From: Gordius sp. MW1
Lineage: Eukaryota; Nematomorpha; Gordioida; Gordea; Gordiidae
DNA: 64,000 nucleotides
Assembly: GCA_964036665.1 (NCBI GenBank)
Contig: OZ038530.1
Span: 5,718,501-5,782,500, forward strand
Direction: 5' to 3'
This document shows positions 45,840 to 56,153 of the stretch, piece by piece. Made by a program: the position numbers and the translations under genes. The notes below the pieces were generated by a model that had not been told where the DNA came from, made no database searches, and saw nothing but the letters and a program-made list of their open reading frames with translations. How positions within the stretch are numbered: position 1 is the stretch's first letter; each line of letters begins with the position of its first letter.

Positions 45840-46340
45840 TATAATTAGTCTTTTAATAGTTTATTAGATCTATTTTGCCAGATTTACAATCTCTTAATGT
45901 AATGCATGAAAATTGTCTTTTGCTATAAAAACAACATTGTTTATGTTTGTATATTTTATCAATTAAAACTAGACAACATAAATTTTATTCAAATCATAAA
46001 AATAACAATCATTATACCCAAGGCAAAACATTAAGAAAATTAAAATAATGTGAATATAAATTTCTTATTTCATGGCTTGGTATATTCAATAAGTTAGTGT
46101 TTGAAAGTGATGTTGCCTCTTGTAAAGGAGTGTAACCTATCAGTTCCTTATCAATAAGTATGTTGAGACCTTGTAACAAAAGAAATCTGTTTGTTAATCA
46201 ACTTAATAGACTGATTGATATAGAAGAGGCTAAATGTTTAAAAGAAGATCCTGTTTATTATTATTTAAATCTATTTTGCCATGCCAGATTTTCATTATCT
46301 TGATGTAATGACAAAAAACAATGTAAAGAATTTGTTATGT
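45840..46340 (+). pseudogene. Two degenerate repeats of the MADF-BESS gene 3' end
   Basis: Downstream of the intact MADF-BESS gene its last portion reappears twice. At 45860-45930 a short piece resembles the LLFLKSVLPDLQSL codons. At 46170-46340 a longer piece resembles TLFVDQLNRLIDIEEAKG through the BESS motif, with frameshifts and small deletions. Shared AT-rich 3' flank (a stretch like AATTTTATTCAAATCATAAA at about 45980 and 46445) follows each. This looks like local tandem duplication of the gene's 3' end followed by decay. Confidence 0.6.
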
Positions 46341-49300
46341 TTATACTTTGTTTTTAAATATATATTATTAGCCAATATTTTAATAATCTATTAAAATTTA
46401 TTAAGTCTATCTTGTTGCACATTTAAATTAATAGTAGACACCATAAATTTTATTCAAATCATAAAAATAACAAACATCAAGGCAAATTAAAATAATTTGA
46501 ATATAAGTTTCTTGGCTTGGTATTTTCAATAGGTGTTTGAAAGTGATCTTGCCTCTTGTAAAGGAGTGCAATCTATCTGCTACTTGCCTATATGTATATT
46601 GTGTAGGAATGCTCCTCTTCTCAGCTTTTTGACACTTTATAAATCTAAATGGAAATACTATAATATAAATTATTATACTCTAATCCAATCTGACACTGCA
46701 CAATGATGTGAATTGACCTTAACTATGGCACCAAAACTTCTTCAATAATGCTATTGCACCCCAAAAATCTACCACTATACTGGTGGATTAACTTTATATT
46801 TATAATGCTATATATCTTTAACAATTTTACTAAGTAATAGAATGTTGAAGGAAACATTCAAGTTGAAAAAAATTTTGCTCACTACTATCAATATCATCAA
46901 AAATGTGATTATATTCTCCAAATATATCATATTTTTCTTTCTACTACTTGTTTTTTATAATCAACTAAGTAAATTAAATGATAACATTCGAGATTGAAGT
47001 ATGAACATGAATCCCATATATGGACAAAAAAAATTCGCGCATTTCGAATCTGAATCCGATATTAAGACAAGCCCTAAGATATCATCCTTCACACCGTTCT
47101 CTACTAGTAAAAAAAAACAATATTTCGGAATCGACAGTTCTTTCATTATCAATTCTAGGGGTTTCAAACCCTTCTTTCAATAAAACTAAAAGTTTATTCT
47201 TTTCTACATTTAGTAATTATGGAATTCGGTCCTTTATATGAAATGAGTGAAAAATATTTATCATATTTTGGCCAGCAATGTGAATTCAACTGCTGATTTT
47301 TAATATACAGAACTGAAGATGACGACGATTTAATAATATGATTGTCCATATTAACCTATAAATTAAAATATGATTAATAATATCAAATTAATAATCTTTA
47401 ATCTTATCTTCACGTTATGGTATGTTTAAAATATTTCGGAATACGTAATAGGAAAAACAGCTGATTAAAAAATATAAGACTTTTTTGTTACAAAATTCGG
47501 ATTAACATTATTTATTTTTAAAATTGAACGAACGTTAAATTCGAATGCGTTCATCAAAAAAAGGGAACGCGTTCACGTTCAAAGTTCACCAAAAAAATAA
47601 ACGCCGTTCATCAATTTTTCAAAAGATTTGAACGCGTTTAATTTGAACGCGTTCATTCACAACACTAATAATAACTACCCTATGCTCCCCCTACAAGGGC
47701 CTATGCCTCTACTGATATGGGTCCCTATGCCCCCCCCCTACAAAGGCCTATGCCTCTACTGATGTGGGTTCGAATCTTGGAGAGGGCAATTTTTTTTATT
47801 TTTTTTCTAAATAATAATTGTTCTTGCTAATACCATTAATAATATGACTTTTTTGCCGTCCGCTGGCTACTGACCAATAAAATAATGACCATTGGCCATA
47901 TTGTGAATCGAATTTTTTTTTTCTCGTTTTTTGATTTGCTATATTAGGTTAACATTGTTAATTACCCTATACCCCCCCCCCCTACAAGGGCCTATGCCTC
48001 TTCTGATATAAGTCCATGTGCCCCCCCCCTACAATGGTTTATGCCTCTACTGATGTGGGTCCGAATCCCGGCGAGGGCGAATTTTTTCTTTATTTAATTT
48101 ATTGTTCTTGTAAATTTCTTTGATAATATGACTTTTTGGCCATCCGCTGCTGACCAATGAAAAAAAATGACCATTGGCCAAAGTGTGAATCGAAATTTTT
48201 TCTTCGTTTTTTTTCGTCTCTTATGTATTTATATCCTTTTAGACCGTCTACTGGCTGCTGACCAATGGAAAAAATGACCATTGGCCAAAGTGTATCAAAT
48301 TTTTTTCTGTATTATAAATATAGCCTATTTGGCCGTTTGCTGGCTACTGACCAATAAAAAAAAGGACCACTGGCCAAAGTGAGATTAAAATCAGATTTTT
48401 TTCTCTAGATTATAATTATTTGCCAGTTTTTGGCAGTCTGCTTGCTCCTGACCAATGGAAAAAATGACCATTGGTCAAAGTGAGATTAAAATCAATTTTT
48501 TTATTATAACTATAGGCTAGTTATTTGGCTGTTTGCTGACCATTAGATAAAATGACCAATGGCCAAAGTGTATATCGCATTTTTTCTATATTAAAATTAT
48601 AGGCTATTTGGCCGTCTGACCAATGTAAAAAATGACCAATGGTCAAGGTGTGATTGAAAATTATTTTCGTTTTTTTTATATCTTGTTTATATTATACATA
48701 TGCGCATGATTTGAATAGAGTCTATAGTCATAATTCAAATTATGGGTCGCCTACACAATTGTTTTTATACAGATCAAAAAACTCTAAATTAAAAGTTGTA
48801 CGTTTTGGAAGGATGACTATTGGCTTTTCCAAGGTCATACCCTCTATTTGCGTTCCTTTCGTCATTTTGAGTAATTTAGAAGTTGATAAATAAGAATGAA
48901 TGGAAGAAAACCTATTCCTCAATATTAGCGGTTTTACAAAAATTTAGCTTTTTAAAATTTTGTATAAATAATTAACTAATCATTTTGCATTTTATACCCC
49001 CCTATAGGCATTTTCGCCCCTTCCCACCTTTCTCCCCCATAAATTGCATAGCAAATATGCTACGTTTATACGGAGTATAGATGATTCGTTCCCCCTTCCC
49101 TTTCCCCCTTCCCACCAAGGCCAAAGGCCCTTGTTTTTATTTGGTTGTATATGAGAGTTAAGCTTGATTTCGCCGTCCGTCCCTAAGTTATTCCTATTTT
49201 GCCCGAATCACTCTATTTCCATCAAGTCCCTATCCCTAGCTACGTTCATGGGATTGAAATATTTATATTTATGTAGCCCTTTCATTGTTCGTAAGTCACA

Positions 49301-49815
49301 TGTGCCGCCTATACATAATACAAAAGCGTCATGCCTAAATTGACACAATGCATGCAAGTGTTAAATTTCATTCTAATATCATTTTTTTTTAACAAATCTT
49401 ATTTGGTTTAACAAAGCATTCCCAATTCGCCTATAATATTCCCTTATCACTCGTTGCTATTACTTATTTTTATAATAATAAATTTCTATGCCTTTCTTTT
49501 TTTGCTATAAATTAAAAAAAGTTCCATAAATTCATTTAATATTTTTTATCAAAAAAGTAAGTTCTAAGAGCACAGATTGACTAATTGAACTAATTTTATT
49601 CATAGGAAGTTTATTTATAGGGCAGGGGCTTAAACGGGTTGACTCAAAAGGAGAGTTTAATTTTGCTTATTTATTTATTTTTTAAAGATAAAATTTGTTT
49701 ATTGATATATATTTAAACATAATATTAAATGGTACATGATACTAAAAAAACATTATATGAGTAGTTTTCATCTTCCTCTTTTAGAAGAGGCCAGGAATCC
49801 AAAAAAGATTTGAAA

Positions 49816-50916
49816 TTAAATTTTGCAATTAAGATGGCTATTGATTGTTTTAATAAGAATGCGGGGGAATATTTGGAGGGAGGGGATCGCCTGCCTATTT
49901 CTTTGAATAAAGCCAGCCATTTTTCCATGGAATCCTGAACAGGAGGAAACTATTGGGATAAAAATACTAGAGTCCAAAAGGGCCTTGTATTTTTGGAGCT
50001 TGCGTTCTTCAACGAGGGCCATGGGGTCATAATTAAGATTAGAGGGGGCAAATAGGTCTAAGCATGTAAAATCCCACTTTAAAAGGAGACCATTTTCCCA
50101 TGGGACTAGCGATGAACCGTCCGGACGCATTCGACCTTCAAGGGCAGGATCTGAAGGTTCAAGTATGGATGGAATTTGGGCCTTTCTAAGGGCTGACTGG
50201 ATAATAGAATTAACTTTAGAGTGTCGCAAGTGACTAAATTTATTAAGTCTGCAGTGTAACGGGTGGCGTGCTTCTTCACCCACAGGCAGGTTGCAATTTT
50301 TACAGGCATATACCTTTGTGTATTTCATTTCAAGGCGTAGTGCTACATTGTAGGATAGCTCGCAATCCTCTAACATCATATTGGAAAACCTGCTAGGAAA
50401 AGCCTCTAGCCATTCATGTCCAGATTTATCAAACACCAAAGATCTAAGGTTGTAATGTTGTTTGGTATCGCAGCTCGAAAGGAGATAAGCAACGGAGCGC
50501 GAAACCAAACATGCATCCCAATCCTTTTGATTTGGTGTTTGTAGTGGTGAGCTTTCTGGTAGAACATTTAAATTCCAAAGGGATAGGGCCTGTATAAATG
50601 TTTCATCAAGGGGGTATGAGATTAGTTTGGCGACGATGGATTTTGAGGATAAGTGGGATGGTACAAATGAGGCCAAGGATAAGGAGCTTGGTGAACGAAT
50701 TCCCAGACCCCCAGATTTTGTTGGTAATGTGGCTTGTAGCCAGGTGTTAGTATCAAATGATAAGTTCAGGGTGGATTCGATGACAGATTTTATGTGGGTT
50801 TCGAAATTATGTAAAATATGTGTATGCAAAAATGCGCTTGTTGATCGGAAGCAAAATAATATTTTGGCTATATTAAAGTAGTTTTTCAATATGTAAAATG
50901 CGTGATGGGCGGGCAT
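49816..50916 (-). CDS. C-terminal 366-aa frame: finger plus restriction-like endonuclease
   Basis: Intact C-terminal part of the second-family retrotransposon protein. It starts in the thumb/linker region (LPTKSGGLGIRSPSSLSLAS), then SGHEWLEAFPSRFSNMM, a CCHH finger (CKNC at about 219, HPLHC at about 236), a basic HLRHSKVNS segment, and the nuclease: EGRMRPDGSSLVPWENG, LLKWDFTCLDLFAPS, EERKLQKYKALL and FIPIVSSCSGFHG. The Met start is arbitrary because the frame continues from RT upstream. Complete catalytic residues make this the best preserved nuclease in the window. Confidence 0.75.
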   Translation of the reverse strand: MPAHHAFYILKNYFNIAKILFCFRSTSAFLHTHILHNFETHIKSVIESTLNLSFDTNTWLQATLPTKSGGLGIRSPSSLSLASFVPSHLSSKSIVAKLISYPLDETFIQALSLWNLNVLPESSPLQTPNQKDWDACLVSRSVAYLLSSCDTKQHYNLRSLVFDKSGHEWLEAFPSRFSNMMLEDCELSYNVALRLEMKYTKVYACKNCNLPVGEEARHPLHCRLNKFSHLRHSKVNSIIQSALRKAQIPSILEPSDPALEGRMRPDGSSLVPWENGLLLKWDFTCLDLFAPSNLNYDPMALVEERKLQKYKALLDSSIFIPIVSSCSGFHGKMAGFIQRNRQAIPSLQIFPRILIKTINSHLNCKI

Positions 50917-52689
50917 AAGCTTAAAAATTTCATTTTTACATTTTAAATTTTTAAGGTTCTTGTCGAGATAACTTCTTAAGCATTCACGACCGCCTATTGA
51001 AGAACCTAGTAAAAATATCTCGTCCTTCTCAAGGCGTAGAAAAATGCAAAGGATGGGTGGATGTCAGTTAGCTGTCAGAATAAATTTCGCATTTTGTCGC
51101 GTTTAATGATAGGTTAAGTTTTATGTAGTATTCATTAATGATGTTAAGAGCTTTGATTAGCTCTTCCGTGGTGCCTGATAGGGTGGCATCGTCGAGATAC
51201 CATACGTTTAACCTCAAATTGCATTTGTCATTGATTTCATCTATTAATGGTTTGATGGCCATACAAAATAAGGGGGGCCAAGGGGGTCCCCCTGTTGAAT
51301 GCCCTCAGCTGAATCAATGAAAAATTGTCCAAATTTTAAAATAGACGGGGTGTCATAACTTAAAAGAATATAGTTGGCATATTGGGGAAAAGCATCGATG
51401 AAAGTGTTAATAAAGGAATTTCTATTTAGGTTGTTAAAGGCATTTTGAAAGTCTAATTTTATAAAAGACTCGCTAGGCGGTAAATTTTCAAGGGTCAATC
51501 TAGCAGCATGCGTAGCTATTTCACATTCCCTTTAACACCGAATCCTAGCTGATGAGGCATTAGAGATGGGGATAAATTATGCTTGATTGATTTGCATATA
51601 ACTTTAGATATGATTCTCCGGAAGACTCCGCCGATGGCGATCGGTCTTAGAGTTTTGTTCTGTTTTTGAATAGCAAGAACTTGGCCCCGAAAATTATTGG
51701 TCGTACTTCTTGAGGAATGTTGCCATTAATAATTTAATTGCAATTAGTTAGTGCAACGAGCAGAATTGAAGAATTGATATTTTCAATTTTAATAAGATCT
51801 TGAAGATAAATTGGTTTGATACCATCCAAACCTGCAGCAGAGTCAATTGGAAAGGAATGGATAGCCTCACTAATTTCTGAGGATTCTAGGGTTAAGTTGG
51901 ATGGCACAAGGGGGAAGCAATACTGAGACAAATGTTTTGGGTGTTTGGCAAGGAGGTGTTTATATGATTCTTGACTAGGGGTACAATTGGATTGTTTTCC
52001 TCTAAAAGTCTCATGGCTCCTTTTATATTAAAAGAGTGAATTTTCCTGGATATCCTAGTTGCTGTTTGTTTTGGAGTTGATGATATTAATTTTCGTTCAT
52101 CAGGTGTATAATCTGCAAGTGTATTATTAATGTCAAAATTCAAAATTTCATTTTTAATTTTTTGTGATAGGTTTGAATCCTTAGATTTTGGTGGGGCCAA
52201 AATGTGAGAAGAGAATTTGATTAATTTTTCCCATGCAACAATGTTGTGTGGGTCACTTATGATTTTAGCAAGTTTATTAAAAATTATTGCAAACAAGGTC
52301 GTGCACCTCTTGGAATTCTTGAAATTGGGGGGGGGGGGGGGTGAAGCCATGTGCCAAAAGGACTTTACTCCATGTTGAATCAGGAGGCTCATTACTGTAA
52401 TAAACATATTAGGGCTAGCTGAGAATGTACTAGAGTTAGGTATGATGTCAATATTATTATTAGATTCAACTAGTGCTGTAGGAGGACATATTATATTTGG
52501 GGGGGGGCCAGCTTACCAGATGAAGGGCATTTAGCTGATAATGGGCCATAGGGGACAAAACAATTTTTTTTGTTTAAACAAATGTTTCTCTTACATGTAG
52601 GGCATAGAGATTTAAGTGCTACCATGGGTGTAAGGTGACAAATAAAGATTAATAAGAATTTCAAATGTGCAAGATTGAAATTCACAGGG

Positions 52690-53390
52690 TATGTGTTATA
52701 TTGTTATTATGCCTTTAAACATAAGTCTGTTTATTCTCAGATTTAAGTGGTATACAGCAAAAGTAGGTTGTTATGCAATATAAATTTAACCCTTTAAGGT
52801 GAGATCAGGGAGTACATAAATGAGCACAGTAAAATTTTATATTGCATAAATAAAAGATAATATGAAACATAAAATTGTATATTTCTCAAATTTTGATAAT
52901 CTGTTTTAAAAAGATTAAACCATTTATCCAGGGAAGATCAGGGTTTATTGGTATGAATATATAATTGGGTCTTGCCTGAATAGCAGATGTTTTCCTATAA
53001 GTTTTATTGGGATTTCATAAGATATAATTGGTATAGAAATATTGTAATAAATACACTACTATAATAGTCTTGCTAAGGAATTAGGATGAAAAAATAAATG
53101 TGATGTAAATCAATTGGGAAATCTTGAAAAGTTATTTAAAGCATATTATTCTTTTAAATTAATGCAAAAATAAAGTAATTTTAGTTGTACAATGGCTAAA
53201 TTGTCAGAGCCTTTGAAGTATACATAATTTAGTTTATATTATCAAAATCATATGATGAAAAATAAACTTTGTATTGGTTATATAGGATTGAATATATCTT
53301 GAAGTTTTTTGAAGCTGGTTATATATGTTGAATATTAATGGAGAGATGTGTTGAAGTGTAAATCTTCATGTTTAAAATGTAGTATGTCTT
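52690..53390. other. 5' region of the second-family retrotransposon
   Basis: Absent from duplication copy A, so it belongs to the insertion. AT-rich, no frame. Presumably the 5' UTR (- strand). Confidence 0.45.
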
Positions 53391-53814
53391 AACGCGATTA
53401 TTTAAAAAGGGTGTATACTTTAAACTTAATTAAAAAATTGCTACATAAATATTTTCATGGACATCGGCTGCATTTAATTAATATATTGCGGTTGCATGAT
53501 TTGTAAACGTTCTAACATGTTTGTACCTAAATGCATTAGCAATTAATATACTAAATTGTGACCTAGAGCGGTTTTGCCAGTGATAACAATATTTTAAAGA
53601 AACTATGGCCAAATTTTTAGATAGACCAAATACTACGTTTTTTGACCTATTAGGATAAAAATTAAAGATCAAAAGTTTCATTTGGATAAATCATTCTACT
53701 TTTAAATAATATAGTAAATTAGATTTTGTCAGGGATAATAAAATATTGCTATATTTATTTTATTCAACATGCCATTAATTTAATGCTTATTTTTTAATAA
53801 TGTTTGAAAGAATT

Positions 53815-53960
53815 TGGGGTCGCAAAATTTCGGGCCTAAAGCAAATTTAATATTCCGTGCCGGGTAGCACTAATGTTTCAGGCGGGCTCGGGCGGATACC
53901 TAGAAGGGTTCGGGCGGGCAATGAGGGTAAAAAATTTAACCGGGCCCGGTCGGGCATAAA
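53815..53960. repeat. CGGGC-repeat block, copy B
   Basis: Duplicate of 18835-18985 within segmental copy B, with small differences. Confidence 0.45.
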
Positions 53961-54139
53961 ATTCCAAACAAATCTGATCTCTGAGGTATACTACTACCAT
54001 AAGATAATAGGTTAAGAAAAGGTAAATTTATAGGCGTACTTAGCTTTTCGCCCAAAATTTATTTGAATAAGAAAAAAATTTATTTCAAACTAAATTAGCT
54101 AATTAAATTAAATTTTTTACCCTACTTTAGCAAGATACT

Positions 54140-54599
54140 TGTCGTGGATGTCTACCACGCAAAATACTGTCCCCTTTACCTCGCTTTGTTAGCCGAGTAT
54201 TAATGCATTAGATGCGTATTAATGTATACGCGTTGCCCCCCCCTACCTCTCTCTCTCTTCGCATTATTATACGCGTAGTACTAATGCCAGCTGCGGTGGC
54301 AGTTCAAGTCATGCGTGGATGATCTTACTAAGATTTGAATCTCTCTTTGTTCGTATTAGAACGCTCTTTTTGTTCGTATGAGAATAAAATAATTTTCGCA
54401 TTCTATTTGGACTGTATATAGATATGATTATGGAATAAATTATATAGTAAATTCAGAGTATATAATATAAGAATATAAGAAGGGGGTTTATAGATATCTT
54501 TCTTAGTAATTGTAAAATTAAAAGTAAATATGAAATAGTAACGAAATGTAATTGCCAACCTAATTTATTAATTTGTTTAATTTGACTTAATTTTTAACA
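54140..54599 (+). repeat. 5' LTR
   Basis: Starts TGTCGTGGATG, ends TTTTTAACA; 460 bp. It matches the split 3' LTR over its full length, including a C run at about 54236 and the CTCTCTCTCTTCGCATTATT stretch. A sequence TCGTGGATGTCTACCACG near its start is a 7-bp inverted repeat (CGTGG/CCACG). Confidence 0.85.
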
Positions 54600-54613
54600 T
54601 TGGTGTCAGAATC
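54600..54613 (+). promoter_or_regulatory. Probable primer-binding site
   Basis: TTGGTGTCAGAATC begins immediately after the 5' LTR. TGGTGTCAGAA-like sites occupy this position in many LTR retrotransposons. The tRNA concerned cannot be named from sequence alone. Confidence 0.6.
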
Positions 54614-55750
54614 AAAAGGGATACATATGTTTTAAATAGGAAAAGATAATGTTTTTTGTTTTTATTTATTTGTCTTTTGATTGGTTTAATATTAATCAAG
54701 ATAGGTTAGGAGTAAAATATAAAAAAGTGAACTATTTTGATTGCTATTGTAACTTAGATTTTTGGGTAATAAGAAGTGTATGGCAATATTTTTATTGGTT
54801 CATAAGTCCCAATAGAATCGCGCGAAGGTAAACATTTTTTATAATGCATGTTTTATTCCTTCAATTTTTTCGCCTTTTCTTTTTTTGCATAAAATTTATT
54901 TAATATTTATAAATATGATTGACGCGCATGCGCTGTGTGTCTTTGTCCTTGATTGATCAGCTGGTATCTGACAGTGCGATAATTTACTCTATGGCGATAA
55001 CAGATCCACGAAGGTATGTGATTCCGGTGGTGTGGGACGCTATTGCGGTTCTGAAAAATTCTGTCGGTATCTGCTTGATGATCCGAATATGGCGGGTACA
55101 CAAGATGACGCGATGGTACGTTACGTTATCTAATGTTGCATGTACAGGGCAGTGTGGTCAATATATACTGAAGGATAATTCCAGTGCTTAAGGACGGTAG
55201 GGCCAAGCCCGAATTGTACAACGATGTTTCGGATATTAAATTAAGTATTGCATGAGCGCACGTTTAACCCAGAAGCGAATTAATGGATCATTTACGACGC
55301 TAAGCGTCGGTACACCTTCGGGTGTGGCGCCTACTGGTGCGGCGTCTACGGACGCGTTTAATTAGTTCGGAGGCTTAATACCTGTTATGATCTGTTTTTT
55401 TGGCTATATGCCCTATCACTTTTATAGGTTTGACGAGGTCGAGTTTCCTGTGCCCCTGCGCATGATTTAGTTACGTTTTTTTTTGGGTAGTTTTGAGACG
55501 TTGCATGTAATATGTTGAAAGGTAATTCTATCGTAGTCAGGTCCAGGGTTACCGTTATGGAGTTCATAGCTCTCAGGTGATTATGGTAGACGGAGTTGCA
55601 TTTTATGCGAGATACATCTGATGACAGTTTTTTAACTTAGTGATGTCGCTGGTGCCTATTGTCGGCGCCGATAGCTGATGTGTGGGATAGCGACGTCACC
55701 TATATTTAGCGGAAATATCGTAATTTTGGGTCGAGAGGCTAGCAGCTCTT

Positions 55751-56089
55751 ATGGAGAAGCGGCCTAAACGACTTAGAGTGGCGAAGATGTTTCTGTCTCG
55801 TTCTCGTGAGGAAACATGGAAAGATACTGTGGGTTGCGTTAACGAAAACAATCGGGTAGAGTATCCAGAACCCAACGACGCTCAGATACACTGGCAACCC
55901 CCCCTCCTCCCCAACAAGCTCGATGGGGAAATGCGATTCAATTTTGGAAATCAAATCGAGAAGACCGATTGGAAGACCGAACCAGAAAGTGATCCTGGAA
56001 ACGTTAAAAAATGCAGTTCGATTCATACGTCCGAACTAGAGACAGAGGTCAAAAGCTCATGTCCGATGACCGTGCTGATAGAGAGTTAA
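55751..56089 (+). CDS. Unrecognised 112-aa frame inside the short LTR element
   Basis: Open frame starting MEKRPKRLRVAKMFLSRSRE and ending PMTVLIES. It is charged and hydrophilic, basic at the N-terminus and acidic in the middle, with no signal peptide or membrane segment. I recognise no domain. It lies in the GC-richer part of the element's interior, just before the 3' LTR, where a remnant of pol or a leftover gag could be expected. A second open frame (54919-55191, 90 aa) in the same interior is equally unrecognised. Either may be chance. Confidence 0.25.
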   Translation: MEKRPKRLRVAKMFLSRSREETWKDTVGCVNENNRVEYPEPNDAQIHWQPPLLPNKLDGEMRFNFGNQIEKTDWKTEPESDPGNVKKCSSIHTSELETEVKSSCPMTVLIES

Positions 56090-56153
56090 CACTCGGGTCG
56101 GAGGAGGTCGTCTTGAAGGGTATGGTGTCGTGGATGTCTACCACGCAAAATAC

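Larger units (their letters stand above)
42972..47074. mobile_element. PIF/Harbinger-type DNA transposon (4.1 kb) inserted in a hAT element
   Basis: The ends are near-perfect inverted repeats starting GGGCTCGTCTTAATATCGG on the left and GGGCTTGTCTTAATATCGG on the complementary right strand (one mismatch in 22). The element is flanked by TAA on both sides (42969-42971 and 47075-47077), the 3-bp duplication typical of Harbinger. The same hAT family copy at 14236-14250 has the uninterrupted site (TATAAGATATC), giving the empty target. Inside are long inverted arms (43080-43537 and 44474-45036), a spacer and the MADF-BESS gene. No DDE transposase reading frame is visible, so the copy is probably non-autonomous. 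Confidence 0.85.
42462..47667 (-). mobile_element. hAT transposon with GAACGCGTTC subterminal repeats, copy B (interrupted)
   Basis: The ends are TAGTGCTGTAAAC at 42462 and its inverted counterpart TAGTGTTGTGAATGAAC ending at 47667. Flanks AATATTAC and ATAATAAC resemble an 8-bp target duplication of ATAATTAC. Both termini are packed with GAACGCGTTC and CACGTTC motifs, probably transposase sites. On the - strand 42899-42696 encodes the hAT C-terminal dimerisation motif (SSVPVERVFSIVNAVLTAKR) and 47167-46961 gives a further transposase piece. The 4.1-kb Harbinger element splits the transposase gene. The rest is decayed. Confidence 0.85.
42168..49139 (+). mobile_element. Modular Helitron-like repeat element, copy 7, with nested hAT and Harbinger
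   Basis: Two start palindromes (42170, 42201), terminal tract from 48985 and hairpin CCAAGGCCAAAGGCCCTTG near 49118-49136. Between them lie hAT copy B with its Harbinger insertion, tRNA-like modules (47680-47795, 47960-48080) and about seven hairpin units (47820-48660). Flanks from 48640 on match 17340 on. Confidence 0.65.
49672..53390 (-). mobile_element. Second-family non-LTR retrotransposon with restriction-like endonuclease
   Basis: About 3.7 kb on the - strand, absent from the matching site in duplication copy A (18405-18425), so both edges can be placed. Pieces in order: zinc finger CPTCKRNICLNKKNC (52685-52491), linker (52407-51892), RT motif A and B frame IKLDFQNAFNN..GIQQGDPLGP (51498-51244), catalytic WYLDD frame (51262-51068), and a long 366-aa frame (50916-49816) with the CKNC..HPLHC finger and MRPDGSSLVPWENG..KWDFTCLDLFAP nuclease. 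It diverges clearly from the 34.5-37.5 kb element, so two families coexist. It is broken by several shifts; a G run at about 52327 lies in one linker frame. Confidence 0.8.
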
